Shown: positions 33,224-40,805 of the stretch, piece after piece
Layout of the letters: each line of letters opens with the position of its first letter
Numbering within the stretch: the stretch's first letter is position 1
From: Opitutaceae bacterium
GTDB taxonomy: Bacteria > Verrucomicrobiota > Verrucomicrobiia > Opitutales > Opitutaceae
Length of the DNA: 44,708 nucleotides
Assembly (NCBI GenBank): GCA_030648295.1
Contig: JAUSID010000033.1
Span: 1 to 44,708 of the forward strand
Direction: 5' to 3'
Translations under genes and position numbers: made by a program
The notes under the pieces: model-generated
Told to the model about the DNA's origin: nothing
Databases searched by the model: none
Seen by the model: the letters and a program-made list of their open reading frames with translations, nothing else

Positions 33224-33374
33224 CAACCGCGAATGAACGCGAATGGACACAAATTCCAGAGGAGGAGGAGGGGGATTGCGCAAGTGAAACCATGGTCACC
33301 GTTTGGTTGATCGCTTCCATGCCCCCCCAAAGGCGCCCTCTCCATTCGCGTGAATTGGCGTCTATTCGCGGTTG
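33224..33374. repeat. Palindromic repeat, CAACCGCGAATgaacGCGAAT family
   Basis: The left arm, CAACCGCGAATGAACGCGAA (33224), pairs with the right arm, which holds ATTCGCGTGAATT and ends TATTCGCGGTTG (33374). The unit CGCGAAT is repeated in each arm. The 90-base middle part has a GGAGGAGG tract and is not symmetrical. The gap between accA and the TPR gene (32927-33391) thus holds this element and one possible gene remnant. The element at 40384 is a close relative. Confidence 0.75.
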
Positions 33375-33391
33375 AACTAAATTGTTCCGGC

Positions 33392-33736
33392 TTAGGCCGG
33401 CGGATTCTTCAACTGATCTTTCCAGCTTTGGATCTTGGCCTGGGCGCCGAAATGCTCCGCGCGCGCCTTGTCACCGCGCTCCATCCAGATCCGCGAAAGC
33501 GTCGTGTTGATGAACAGATCCGCTGGCCGCAGCGCGTGCGCGCGTTCGGCCGCCGCAAGCGCCGCGTCAAGTTTCCGCAGGGAAAAATTCACCTCGGCCA
33601 GCGCGTGCCACGCCTCGAATGAGTCGGGCGCGGCGGCCGTCGCGTGGGTGAGCTTCGCCAGCGCGGCTTCGCTTTCGCCCAGCGCGTAATCGGCCGTCGC
33701 GTCCTCGATCAGCGTCTGCAGCTCGTCATTCGTCAT
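33392..33736 (-). CDS. Small TPR-repeat protein
   Basis: A 114-residue soluble, all-helical protein. Three TPR-like pairs can be seen: DYALGESEAALAKLTHATAA, SFEAWHALAEVNFSLRKLDA with AAERAHALRPA, and LFINTTLSRIWMERGDKARA. It ends with FGAQAKIQSWKDQLKNPPA, a tail common among short TPR proteins. No signal peptide or membrane helix. The start is ATG 33736 (MTNDELQTLIEDA); the open frame runs further up to 33931 but through Arg-rich, repeat-derived sequence. TPRs bind proteins; the partner is unknown. Confidence 0.75.
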   Translation of the reverse strand: MTNDELQTLIEDATADYALGESEAALAKLTHATAAAPDSFEAWHALAEVNFSLRKLDAALAAAERAHALRPADLFINTTLSRIWMERGDKARAEHFGAQAKIQSWKDQLKNPPA

Positions 33737-33750
33737 CGCGCGCAGTGTGG

Positions 33751-33987
33751 GCCGCCGGTCGGACCGGCGGCGAACCTTTTGACGCCAGCCACGATTCCCC
33801 CGTGCGGTTCGCGCCGGCCGATTCCTTGCTTGGCCGGGTAGGGAAACCGAGGAGCAGAACTCACCTCTGTTCCGGCGGTCCGCAGCAGCGGACCTTACTA
33901 ACGAGGCGCTCGCCGCCACACTGTTGGTCAACTCCCGATTCCGGATTGCCTCAGCGTGTAGGACGTTCCAAAGCGGCGCCTCGTTAG
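33751..33987. repeat. Three palindromes between the TPR and YceI genes
   Basis: GCCGCCGGTC-G-GACCGGCGGC is at 33751-33771. GGTCCGC-AGCA-GCGGACC is at 33877-33894. A wider inverted pair is CTAACGAGGCGC (33898) with GCGCCTCGTTAG (33976-33987). The right arm of the last covers the TAA stop codon of the YceI gene (33984-33986), so that gene ends inside the repeat. The rest of this gap has no gene. Confidence 0.7.
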
Positions 33988-34571
33988 GCTTTCTTCATCC
34001 CGGCCTCGATGTTGATCGTGATGGTCACGTCGTCGCCGAGCGCCGCGTCGAGCATCGCGGGATCCTTCACGTTGAACTCCTTCTTGTCGATTTTGGTGGT
34101 CGCTTCCCAGCCGGACAGCTGCGTGCCGCCCATGCCTGGACCGAACCCAAGCGCGGTGACCTTCAGCACCACGGGTTTGGTGACATCCTTGATCGTGAGG
34201 TCGCCGCTGACGTCATAGGTGTTTTCGCCCGTCTTCTGCCAGGACGTGCTTTTGAATGCAATGGTGGGGAACTTGGCCGCGTCGAGGAAATCGGCGCTGC
34301 GCACGTGGTCGTCTCGCTTCTTGTTTTCGGTGTTGAGCGAGGTCGCATCGATCGTGGCCGACACGGAATTGTTCGCGGGATTGGCGCGGTCGACCGATAC
34401 CTGGCCCGACAATTTCGTGAACTTGCCCGGCACCTTGGAAACGAAGTGTCGGATGGTGAACCCGACGGACGAGTGGACGGGATCGATCGTGTAGGTTTCG
34501 ACGGCCGCTTGGGCGTGGAGGGCGGTCGCGGCAACGGCCGCGAGGGCGAGGATTTGAGAACGAAGTTTCAT
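33984..34571 (-). CDS. YceI-family secreted lipid-binding-like protein
   Basis: A 195-residue periplasmic protein. The signal peptide (KLRSQILALAAVAATALHAQA) is cut near residue 22. The YceI lipocalin-like barrel follows: YTIDPVHSSVGFTIRH, GKFTKLSGQV, ATIDATSLNTENKKRDDHVRSA split as ATSLNTENKKRDDHVR, DFLDAAKFPTIAFKS, GDLTIKDVTKPVVL and the last strand VTITINIEAG. YceI proteins bind isoprenoid-type molecules and are linked to stress or respiration, but the exact role differs. The start is ATG 34571; the upstream open frame does not encode a signal. It ends inside a repeat arm. Confidence 0.92.
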   Translation of the reverse strand: MKLRSQILALAAVAATALHAQAAVETYTIDPVHSSVGFTIRHFVSKVPGKFTKLSGQVSVDRANPANNSVSATIDATSLNTENKKRDDHVRSADFLDAAKFPTIAFKSTSWQKTGENTYDVSGDLTIKDVTKPVVLKVTALGFGPGMGGTQLSGWEATTKIDKKEFNVKDPAMLDAALGDDVTITINIEAGMKKA

Positions 34572-34679
34572 GGGTGAAATGACACGGAGTGGTTGTGAAG
34601 CAGCACGAAAGCGGGAAAACCGAAAAGTGCAACCAATGCCGTTACAAATACGGACAAGTGACGGCATCGTCCTGCGGCG

Positions 34680-35783
34680 TCAGAGGATCAGCATCGCGTC
34701 GCCATAGCTGAAGAACCGGTAGCCGCGTGCGATTCCTTCCGCATAGATCTCGCGAATCCACGCGATCCCGCCCGTCGAGCCCGGCGTGAGAAACGCCGCC
34801 ACCAGGCAGAGCAGGGTGGAGCGCGGCTGGTGAAAATTTGTCACGAGCATGTCCACCCCGCGAAACCCCCGCGGCGGATAAATGAAGATATCCGCTTCGC
34901 GCCTGCACGTCGCTCCATCCGGCAAGGGACCCGCATGGTGGGCGAGGAAATCCTCGACCGTCCGAACACTCGTCGTGCCGACGGCGACGCGGCGGCCGTT
35001 CAATGGCGGAAACAACGCGCGCTGCGTCTCCGATGGCATCTCATACCATTCGCGGTGGATCCCATGTTCCTCCACCGTCGGCGTCGCGATCGGCCTGAAG
35101 GTGCCGAGCCCGACATGCAGCGTCACGTCGACGGACGCGATTCCGTTTGCCGCGATCCGGGCGAGCAATTCCGGCGTGAAGTGCAGTCCGGCCGTCGGTG
35201 CGGCCACCGCCACCTGTCGCGCGCGATCGGCATAAACCGTCTGGTAACGCTCGAGATCCTGCGCTCGTTGCGCCGCGTGGGCGGCGGGCGGGTCGTCGTC
35301 GGCGCGGTCGATATACGGCGGCAGCGGCACGTCCCCGATCCGGTTGGCAATTGCCGTGACCGGTTCGCCGTCACGCGACGTGAACCGGATGACCACCGAA
35401 CCATCGGGTTCCTTGCCCGTGATTTCGCCGGAAAAGCTGCCGTCGCGATCGTGAAACGTCGCGCCGACGGGCAGCTTGCGGCCCGGACGTACGAGGCATC
35501 GCCACGTGTGATCCCCTTCCACCGGCCGGAGCAGGAAGCATTCGACCTGTCCGCCGGTCGGCCGGACGGCATGTAACCGCGCGGGCAATACGGCCGCATT
35601 GTTGCGAATCAAGACGTCGCCGCGACGGAGGAACGCGGGCAGATCGGAAAACACGCAATGGCTGATCGTCCGCGCGGCGCGGTCGACCACGAGCAGCCGC
35701 GACTGATCGCGCCGCGCTGCGGGCGTCTGCGCGACCAGATGTGGTGGCAGGTGGTAATCGAACAATTCGGTCGGCAGCGGCAC
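34680..35783 (-). CDS. queA: tRNA preQ1(34) S-adenosylmethionine ribosyltransferase-isomerase
   Basis: This 367-residue enzyme moves the ribosyl part of SAM to preQ1 in tRNA and makes epoxyqueuosine, late in queuosine synthesis. The family blocks are all present: LFDYHLPPHLVAQTPA, RDQSRLLVVDR, VLIRNNAAVLPARL, RIGDVPLPPYI, YQTVYADR, VAAPTAGLHFTPELL, DVTLHVGLGTFRP, HREWYEMP, VAVGTTSVRTVE and NFHQPRSTLLCLVAAF. Full length; start ATG 35783. The 108-base gap to the YceI gene shows no terminator. Other que genes are not in the window. Confidence 0.95.
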   Translation of the reverse strand: MPLPTELFDYHLPPHLVAQTPAARRDQSRLLVVDRAARTISHCVFSDLPAFLRRGDVLIRNNAAVLPARLHAVRPTGGQVECFLLRPVEGDHTWRCLVRPGRKLPVGATFHDRDGSFSGEITGKEPDGSVVIRFTSRDGEPVTAIANRIGDVPLPPYIDRADDDPPAAHAAQRAQDLERYQTVYADRARQVAVAAPTAGLHFTPELLARIAANGIASVDVTLHVGLGTFRPIATPTVEEHGIHREWYEMPSETQRALFPPLNGRRVAVGTTSVRTVEDFLAHHAGPLPDGATCRREADIFIYPPRGFRGVDMLVTNFHQPRSTLLCLVAAFLTPGSTGGIAWIREIYAEGIARGYRFFSYGDAMLIL

Positions 35784-35857
35784 GGTGGACGAAAATCAAT
35801 GCGCCCATCGGCCGCTGGCGAGCAAGCATCGGATTTTGCCCGGTCGTCTTCATGCCT

Positions 35858-35917
35858 GGGAGCGCGACCGCCCCCGGTCGCAACATTCTCGATGCGACCG
35901 GGGGCGGTCGTGCTCCC
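35858..35917. repeat. Palindromic repeat, GGGAGCGCGACCGCCC family (second copy)
   Basis: Arms of 24 bases (35858-35881 and 35894-35917) pair with one mismatch. The left arm differs from that of the element at 11804 at only one base (CCCCC for CCCTC). It stands between queA and the TPR gene remnant, where the intact part of that remnant begins to fail. Confidence 0.85.
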
Positions 35918-35989
35918 ACGCTCGCCCCAAGAAACGAACTTTGCTTCGGTTCGCGAGGAATGCGAGTTGCTCCCGCGTCCTGCTCCGCC

Positions 35990-36366
35990 TTGCGAACAGA
36001 CCTCTCCAATCGGACCTACGCCGCGGCCGTGCTGCCGCAGTTTCCGAAATGGCGGGCGCAGGGGATCGACCTTTACCGCGAGCCGTTCGCAGCCGGCCGG
36101 ATTTCGCCGAGGCGCATTACAATCTCGCGAATGAGCTGGCGCGGACGGAAGCCGGGAGGGACGAAGCGATCGCCCACTATCGCGCGGCCTTGCGCGCGAA
36201 ACCGGATTTGGCCGTCGCGCACAACAACCTCGCGCAGCTCTTCTACCAGGCCGGCGCGCTCGACAACGCGATCCGCGAACTCGAGGCCGCCTTGCGCGTG
36301 AACCCGCGCTACGAGGATGCGCGGGTCAACCTGGAGAGTTTGCGCGCATTGAAAAAATCCCGGTGA
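35990..36366 (+). pseudogene. Broken TPR-protein gene (C-terminal remnant)
   Basis: The end of a TPR protein is clear: RPDFAEAHYNLANELART, DEAIAHYRAALRAKPD, AHNNLAQLFYQAGALDNAI and ELEAALRVNPRYEDARVNL, then a stop at 36366. Upstream the matching coding sequence jumps to another frame: LPQFPKWRAQGIDLYREPFAA reads up to about 36093, and restoring one C in GCAGCCGGCCGG would join it to RPDF. No start or N-terminal part remains before the palindrome at 35858. I read it as the tail of a larger TPR protein, perhaps a membrane glycosyltransferase-like one, that was cut and then frameshifted. Confidence 0.55.
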
Positions 36367-36397
36367 CTCCGCTCGGTTCAGCGGCTTGGGACGGGCC

Positions 36398-36657
36398 TCA
36401 GGGGTAAGACGTGGACTCGTCGCTGTCGCGCCGGCGCGATTGCGGGCCGAAATGGTAATCGTCACGGCTTGCGCGCCCGACAATGCCGACGTGGCGCGAT
36501 GAATCCAGATGCCGTGATCCTTTCCCGCCCGCGCCTCTTCTAGCACAGTTCCGGCTGCATCGCGGATCGCGACCGTCACGTCGACGACCTCGATCGCATC
36601 GCTGGCCATGATTTTGATCTCGTCGCCCGGGCGCTCCGCACCGAGTTGGTAGTACAC
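36398..36657 (-). pseudogene. Gene fragment of unknown family, no proper start
   Basis: On the minus strand a good coding stretch reads YYQLGAERPGDEIKIMASDA, EVVDVTVAIRDAAGTVLEE and AVTITISARNRAGATAT. It looks like a beta-rich domain with a regular hydrophobic pattern. It begins only at a GTG (36657) right after NRD, with TAA nine codons further up, and its end drifts into another frame near 36400 (TGA). Length and edges suggest the C-terminal half of a lost gene. It faces the TPR remnant, so both lie in a decay zone. The family is not known to me. Confidence 0.4.
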
Positions 36658-37268
36658 GTCTCGGTTCCGCGAACGGCGTTGTCGTTACAAAATGTCGGCT
36701 GCGCCGGAACGTGTTGCGCTTTGGTCGCTGCTCAGAAAGGTGCTGCCGCGTTGTGGGCTTGGTCGGGCGGAATTGGTGCCGCTCCGAAAACGGAAAGAGG
36801 CAATTTCGGAGTATGTTGGCAAATACCCTGAAGCGGTCTCGCGTTGCGCCGGCACTCGAGGAAGGGCTGCCGTCGCGTAGAATTCGATGGCGTGGCAAAA
36901 ATTGCCTGGTGGTTTGGTAGCGAGTGTTTGCGCGGCATTCGCCGGCATGAAGGAATAGCGGAGACGCGTGGGCGAAATTGGCGGAGTCTTGCGAGTAGCA
37001 GATACAGACGGCATCCGCCGCAAACTCGGCCCAAGATGGGCCTACCGGATGCGGGGCGCAGTCATGCTCGCGAGCGAAGAGGACTGGCAAATCATTCTGG
37101 ACAGTCTTACTGCTGCACATGGTGACGCGGCATGATCCGCATTCTTCCTTGTTTAGATGGTTAATAACGTTCGCGTGGAATCTATTTGAAGGCTGGACTC
37201 ATACCGAGGTACAGGTCTTGTTGTAGGTTCGTTCCGCGGTTCCTAGTGGGGCGCGGATACTATCCAGA
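36658..37268. other. AT-richer intergenic stretch without recognisable gene
   Basis: These 611 bases carry stops in all frames apart from short, non-conserved-looking openings. Base composition falls here compared with the region before 36400. I see no tRNA, transposase motif, terminal repeat or clear promoter. It is the left edge of the island that holds the ATPase gene, and may include the promoter of that gene near 37200. Confidence 0.5.
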
Positions 37269-39338
37269 ATGAAAGCAAACAGGCTTGGCGACGTTCGCGC
37301 AGAATACGACAGCAAGATGCTTGATCGAGCGTTTTACGAGACGCCTGACTTTCTAACGCTGATCGAACCGGAAAACCGAGCAAAGTGCATCGTCGTCGGA
37401 AGGCGAGGAACGGGCAAGAGTGCGTTGTTCTATGCTCTGCAAAAGCACTACCAAAAATCGAAGCGGACTGTATTGATCGAAATTGCGCCGGAGGATTACG
37501 AAATCATACAGTTGCGCGCTTACGCTAGTAAGGTTGCAATCTCAGGGGGGCGGTACAATCTTGTTCGAGGTGCGTTTAAGATTTTTTGGCGCTACGCAAT
37601 AATGATGGAGGTGATTGCAAAACTGAGACGCCATGAGCGATATCACACAATTGCTGGGATTGACGAACTGACGCAGCGTTCATTCGTATGGACAAAGTCG
37701 GGTAAACTTTTCTTCGAACGGTTCAACAGCACGATAAGAACAGCTCTTGATGGCGCCGCGCTGGACGACAATGTGGTTGGGCAATTGGCAACTCAACTGC
37801 CGGTCCGTGACCTTGAAAAGGGAATGGCATACGTACTTGAGCAGTTGGGCAGCGAAACTGTCGTATTAATCGACAGGCTCGACGAGGGGTATGAAGCGGA
37901 TACTTCTGGATTGGCTATAATCGGCGGGCTTTCGCATGCGGTTTCGAGCCTAGCTGGGATGCTGGAACGCGCTAGACTGGCTCTCTTCCTTCGAGACAAT
38001 ATCCTCCGTTCTATTGCGCGTGCCGATTCTGACTTCTCTCGCAATATAGAGGGGCAGGTTCTTCGGTTGCATTGGGACAAGTATCATTTATTCAATATGA
38101 TTTGCGCGCGGCTTCGTCTCGCGTACAACATCGAGGCGGAGTCGACCCAAAAGTTGTGGGACCGATGCACTGCTCAAAACATACGCGGTTCGAATGGCTT
38201 TGCCAAATGTCTGCAGCTAACCCTATACCGCCCTCGAGATTTGTTGCTACTGCTCAATAATGCGATCCAACATGCGAGTTCTCATAATCGAGAGCATATT
38301 GATAATGAAGATGTGGAGATTACGGCTCGAGAAATTTCAGTAAATCGTTTTGAGGAGCTTAAGAAAGAGTACCAGGATACGGTCGCTGGCCTCGGTTCGC
38401 TAAGTCGTATGTTCACTGGTTTAAGTCCGCGCTACCTGTATAGTGAAATTAACGGTTTAATAGTGAAAATTTGCAGTGGTGAAAACGTTGCAGCTGACTT
38501 GGTGCAGGAACTGGCTCTGCTCGGACCTGGAAGCATTATACTTCAATGGTATAGCATTGGATTCGTTGGGATAGAGGACGAGGTCACGGGAACGTTTATC
38601 TTCTGTCATGACGGAAAGAACCCAGACATCACACTGCCGGACAACAAGCGATTGCTCCTCCATCCCTGCTATTGGATTGCCTTGGGAATAACCGACACAA
38701 TGATCACGTCTGAGGAGGCTGAGTCGATACACGACGAGTATGACGTGGAAGTGTATTCGGAGACGCCGGCGTTGCGGAACAAACGCATCGGGCAGATCAT
38801 GAATGAACTGGAGAAGATACCATTGGGCGTAGACGGCGCGTCCCAATTTGAATTGTGGTGTAAGCAGGTTCTAGAGATTCTGTATGTAAAATCCCTTAGG
38901 AATCTTGAGTTGCATCCCAACAGGAATGATATTCAGCGGCGAGACATTGTTGGCACGAACTTGGCTGTAAGTCCTGTTTGGGCGCGTATAATGACAGACT
39001 ATAAGGCTCGCCAGGTTGTGTTTGAGGTGAAGAATGTTGAGCGCGAGCTGAATCCAACGGAATTCAGGCAAATGCTTAGTTACCTCGGAGGAGATTACGG
39101 GAATATCGGGTTCTTTGTGACCAGGTGTAAGACGCCAGACTTGGTGCGTGGTGAGCAGCTTGGATGGATTAAGGAGATGTATCTTAAGCAGAACAGACTG
39201 ATCGTTAAGCTCACTGGACCATGGTTGGCTGGTTTGCTTTCTAAGATACGTAATCCGCAGAAGCATGATGAACCGAGCAATAAATTGAGCACGCTTCTCG
39301 ACCGGTATCCGAGAAACTATCTCAATATTCGGTCGTAG
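37269..39338 (+). CDS. P-loop ATPase with C-terminal nuclease-like domain (candidate defence gene)
   Basis: A 689-residue protein. The N-terminal P-loop NTPase has Walker A GRRGTGKS at about 44-51 and Walker B VVLIDRLDEG near 198-207. A helical middle part (about 250-500) resembles the STAND/AAA lid and a sensor region; YRPRDLLLLLN is a typical lid motif. From about 527 a second domain begins with FELWCKQVLEIL. RRDIVGTN (about 558) and VFEVKN (about 583-588) fit the D...ExK pattern of PD-(D/E)xK nucleases. Base and codon use are clearly richer in A/T than in the neighbours, a sign of transfer. I recall similar ATPases under the name Sll1717 family, but function is not established. The last codons overlap the recombinase remnant on the other strand. 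Confidence 0.8.
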   Translation: MKANRLGDVRAEYDSKMLDRAFYETPDFLTLIEPENRAKCIVVGRRGTGKSALFYALQKHYQKSKRTVLIEIAPEDYEIIQLRAYASKVAISGGRYNLVRGAFKIFWRYAIMMEVIAKLRRHERYHTIAGIDELTQRSFVWTKSGKLFFERFNSTIRTALDGAALDDNVVGQLATQLPVRDLEKGMAYVLEQLGSETVVLIDRLDEGYEADTSGLAIIGGLSHAVSSLAGMLERARLALFLRDNILRSIARADSDFSRNIEGQVLRLHWDKYHLFNMICARLRLAYNIEAESTQKLWDRCTAQNIRGSNGFAKCLQLTLYRPRDLLLLLNNAIQHASSHNREHIDNEDVEITAREISVNRFEELKKEYQDTVAGLGSLSRMFTGLSPRYLYSEINGLIVKICSGENVAADLVQELALLGPGSIILQWYSIGFVGIEDEVTGTFIFCHDGKNPDITLPDNKRLLLHPCYWIALGITDTMITSEEAESIHDEYDVEVYSETPALRNKRIGQIMNELEKIPLGVDGASQFELWCKQVLEILYVKSLRNLELHPNRNDIQRRDIVGTNLAVSPVWARIMTDYKARQVVFEVKNVERELNPTEFRQMLSYLGGDYGNIGFFVTRCKTPDLVRGEQLGWIKEMYLKQNRLIVKLTGPWLAGLLSKIRNPQKHDEPSNKLSTLLDRYPRNYLNIRS

Positions 39339-39720
39339 CCGAGAAGGTGACGCGCTTGACTGCGAAACTGTGTTCCCGGAATAGGTGGCCGTAGGCGCGC
39401 ATTGCCAGTGCGCCGCCGTCCTTGTGACCGAGTCAGCGGCTCACGGTCGGAATGTCCACGCCGGACTCGATGCACGTCGTCGCGAAGAAGTGCCGGAAAT
39501 CGTGGTGCGAAAAAAGCTGGATACGTGAGCCGCGGGCAGGCCGTTTGCAGGCATTTCCTGGCGTCCTTGGTCAACGCGATGCCGTCGGCCGACCCGGAGT
39601 GCAGCGCCTCGAACCGGGCTGCCTGCGCGAGCGCTCGCCTCGACCTCGCTGCGCCTGCAAGACCGGCTGCCAGCCAAAGAGCCGCTTGCCAATGCCGTCC
39701 GCGGGGCCAAATTTCGCCGC
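39322..39720 (-). pseudogene. Broken tyrosine recombinase (integrase) C-terminus
   Basis: The catalytic end of a tyrosine recombinase can be read with two lesions. HHDFRHFFATTCIESGVDIP holds the HxxR motif. VSR-stop-LGHKDGG shows TGA (39433-39435) where Trp is usual. MRAYGHLFREHS carries the Tyr region, and the frame ends at TGA 39322. Upstream, LTKDARKCLQTACPRL and TYPAF match the family in another frame; removing one base of an A6 run (39510-39515 on the plus strand) restores PAFSHHDF. The N-terminal domain is gone. It overlaps the last 17 bases of the ATPase gene and ends where the antitoxin gene begins, so it marks an old integration. Confidence 0.78.
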
Positions 39721-39921
39721 ATGCCGAGCACGAAAGCAAAGCGCCGCAGCGTTAAGTCCGAAGCCATCAAGCTCATTCGTGGCCTCCCGGCGTCCTCGAC
39801 CTGGGACGATCTCATGTATCGCATCTACGTACGGCAGAAGATCGAAGCGGGCCTCTCGGATTTCCGGTCTGGCAAAGTGCATACGCATGCGTCCATCCGG
39901 AAAGAGTTCGCGCTGCCGTGA
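39721..39921 (+). CDS. Antitoxin of a type II toxin-antitoxin pair
   Basis: A 66-residue protein. Its basic N-terminus (TKAKRRSVKSEA) is followed by AIKLIRGLPASSTWDDLMYR and IYVRQKIEAGLSDFRSGKV, then HTHASIRKEFAL. This is the usual form of small antitoxins encoded before ParE/RelE toxins: a helical dimer part and a tail that wraps the toxin. The stop overlaps the toxin start (GTGA), so they are translationally coupled. It probably represses its own operon, although I cannot point to the operator. Both genes have the GC of the chromosome, unlike the ATPase gene. Confidence 0.78.
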   Translation: MPSTKAKRRSVKSEAIKLIRGLPASSTWDDLMYRIYVRQKIEAGLSDFRSGKVHTHASIRKEFALP

Positions 39922-40238
39922 ACATCCTTTGGTCGTCCGAGGCGCGCAGGGCGCTGCGGGCGATTCGAAAGTTCATTGCCCAAGATTCGGAGTTTTATGC
40001 TGCGCGGATGGTCGCTCGCATCATCGAGCGGGTGGAGCGAGCCGCAACATCGCCGGCGCAGGGGCATCCTGTTCACGAGTATCCGGAGGAGCCATTGAAG
40101 GAAGTGCACGAATCCCCATATCGAATCATCTATGGGTTTTCGGAGGACGAATTCCGAGTGGTGACGATCGTCCATTTCAAACAGCCACTCGAAAAAAAGA
40201 GGCTGACAAGGCACCAACGGCCAGGAGACCGCGTTTGA
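39918..40238 (+). CDS. ParE/RelE-family toxin
   Basis: A 106-residue protein with the ParE/RelE fold. It begins at GTG 39918 with NILWSSEARRALRAIRKFIA and SEFYAARMVARIIERVE. GHPVHEYPEEPLKEVHESPY leads to YRIIYGF and VVTIVHFKQPL, the typical strand order with Arg in YRIIY. ParE members block gyrase and RelE members cut mRNA; sequence alone favours ParE because of the PYRIIY pattern. The C-terminal stretch after KRL is rich in Arg and Gln and may be an extension due to drift. It is coupled to the antitoxin. It may help keep the neighbouring island. Confidence 0.82.
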   Translation: MNILWSSEARRALRAIRKFIAQDSEFYAARMVARIIERVERAATSPAQGHPVHEYPEEPLKEVHESPYRIIYGFSEDEFRVVTIVHFKQPLEKKRLTRHQRPGDRV

Positions 40239-40383
40239 TCCGAGAGCGGCGCGGCCGCAACCAGATCACAAGCCAAGGCATTTCACCGCGGACTACGGGC
40301 ACAGATGATCGGCGGTACTCCGCCTCGATTTGCGAGATCAGGGCTATCCGCAGTCAAGAAAAGTAGACCCAGCTGTTTTGGTT

Positions 40384-40554
40384 CAACCGCGAATGGACGC
40401 GAATGAACGCGAATTGCAGAGGGGTGCGGCGAGTGCGCCGTGGTCGCGGGGGGTGGTTCACAACCTTCGGCGCCGGTTCGGGTTTTATTCGCGTCGATTC
40501 GCGTTAATTCGCGGTTACCCGGCTCGTCTTCATTCGCGTGAATTCGCGGTTAAC
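40384..40554. repeat. Palindromic repeat, CAACCGCGAATggacGCGAAT family (second copy)
   Basis: The left part is CAACCGCGAATGGACGCGAA, with another GCGAAT unit after it. On the right there are two complementary blocks, one ending GCGGTTA at 40517 and one ending GCGGTTAACC at 40554, so one right arm seems doubled. The closest relative is at 33224. The gap between the toxin gene and the tRNA (40239-40659) holds this element and a terminator-like hairpin, and no gene. Confidence 0.75.
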
Positions 40555-40632
40555 CGATCAGGCGGCGCCCGATTCATTCCCAGCGCTCAACGAAATTGCT
40601 TGTCACCGGGTTTGACGAAACCGTAATACCCG

Positions 40633-40658
40633 CCACTCGTTTTCAAACGAGCGGTTTT
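40633..40658 (+). terminator. Terminator-like hairpin just before tRNA-Thr
   Basis: CCACTCGTTT and AAACGAGCGG pair with one mismatch and are followed by four T. The stem ends two bases before the tRNA. It may stop transcripts from the toxin side, or be part of the tRNA leader. The T run is short, so strength is doubtful. Confidence 0.4.
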
Positions 40659-40659
40659 G

Positions 40660-40735
40660 GCCAACATAGCTCAGTTGGTAGAGCAACGCTTTCGTAAAGC
40701 GTGGGTCCTCGGTTCAAATCCGAGTGTTGGCTCCA
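40660..40735 (+). tRNA. tRNA-Thr, anticodon CGU, CCA encoded
   Basis: The cloverleaf is complete. Acceptor arms are GCCAACA (40660-40666) and TGTTGGC (40725-40731). The D arm is GCTCAGTTGGTAGAGC. The anticodon stem ACGCT/AGCGT encloses TTCGTAA with anticodon CGT, so it reads ACG threonine codons. The T arm is TCGGTTCAAATCCGA. Discriminator T and an encoded CCA (40733-40735) end it. tRNA genes are common integration sites; the recombinase remnant lies about 0.9 kb upstream. Confidence 0.95.
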
Positions 40736-40738
40736 TTA

Positions 40739-40805
40739 GGCTGGCAGCGTGTCGGTTTTTCACCCCGACGAGTCGGCGTTCTGCAGAACGGATCGGCTGC
40801 CAGCC
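40739..40805. repeat. Long hairpin between tRNA-Thr and the LON-domain gene
   Basis: GGCTGGCAGC (40739-40748) pairs with GCTGCCAGCC (40796-40805). Inside are GTCGG / CCGAC and TTCTGCAGAA. It begins four bases after the tRNA's CCA and ends directly at the stop codon of the LON-domain gene, which comes from the other side. It is well placed as a two-way terminator. Confidence 0.6.

Noticed and set aside
40739..40805. Attachment site or integrated element at the 3' end of tRNA-Thr
   Set aside because: No repeated copy of the tRNA 3' end was seen in the window, and the adjacent hairpin is explained as a terminator between converging genes.
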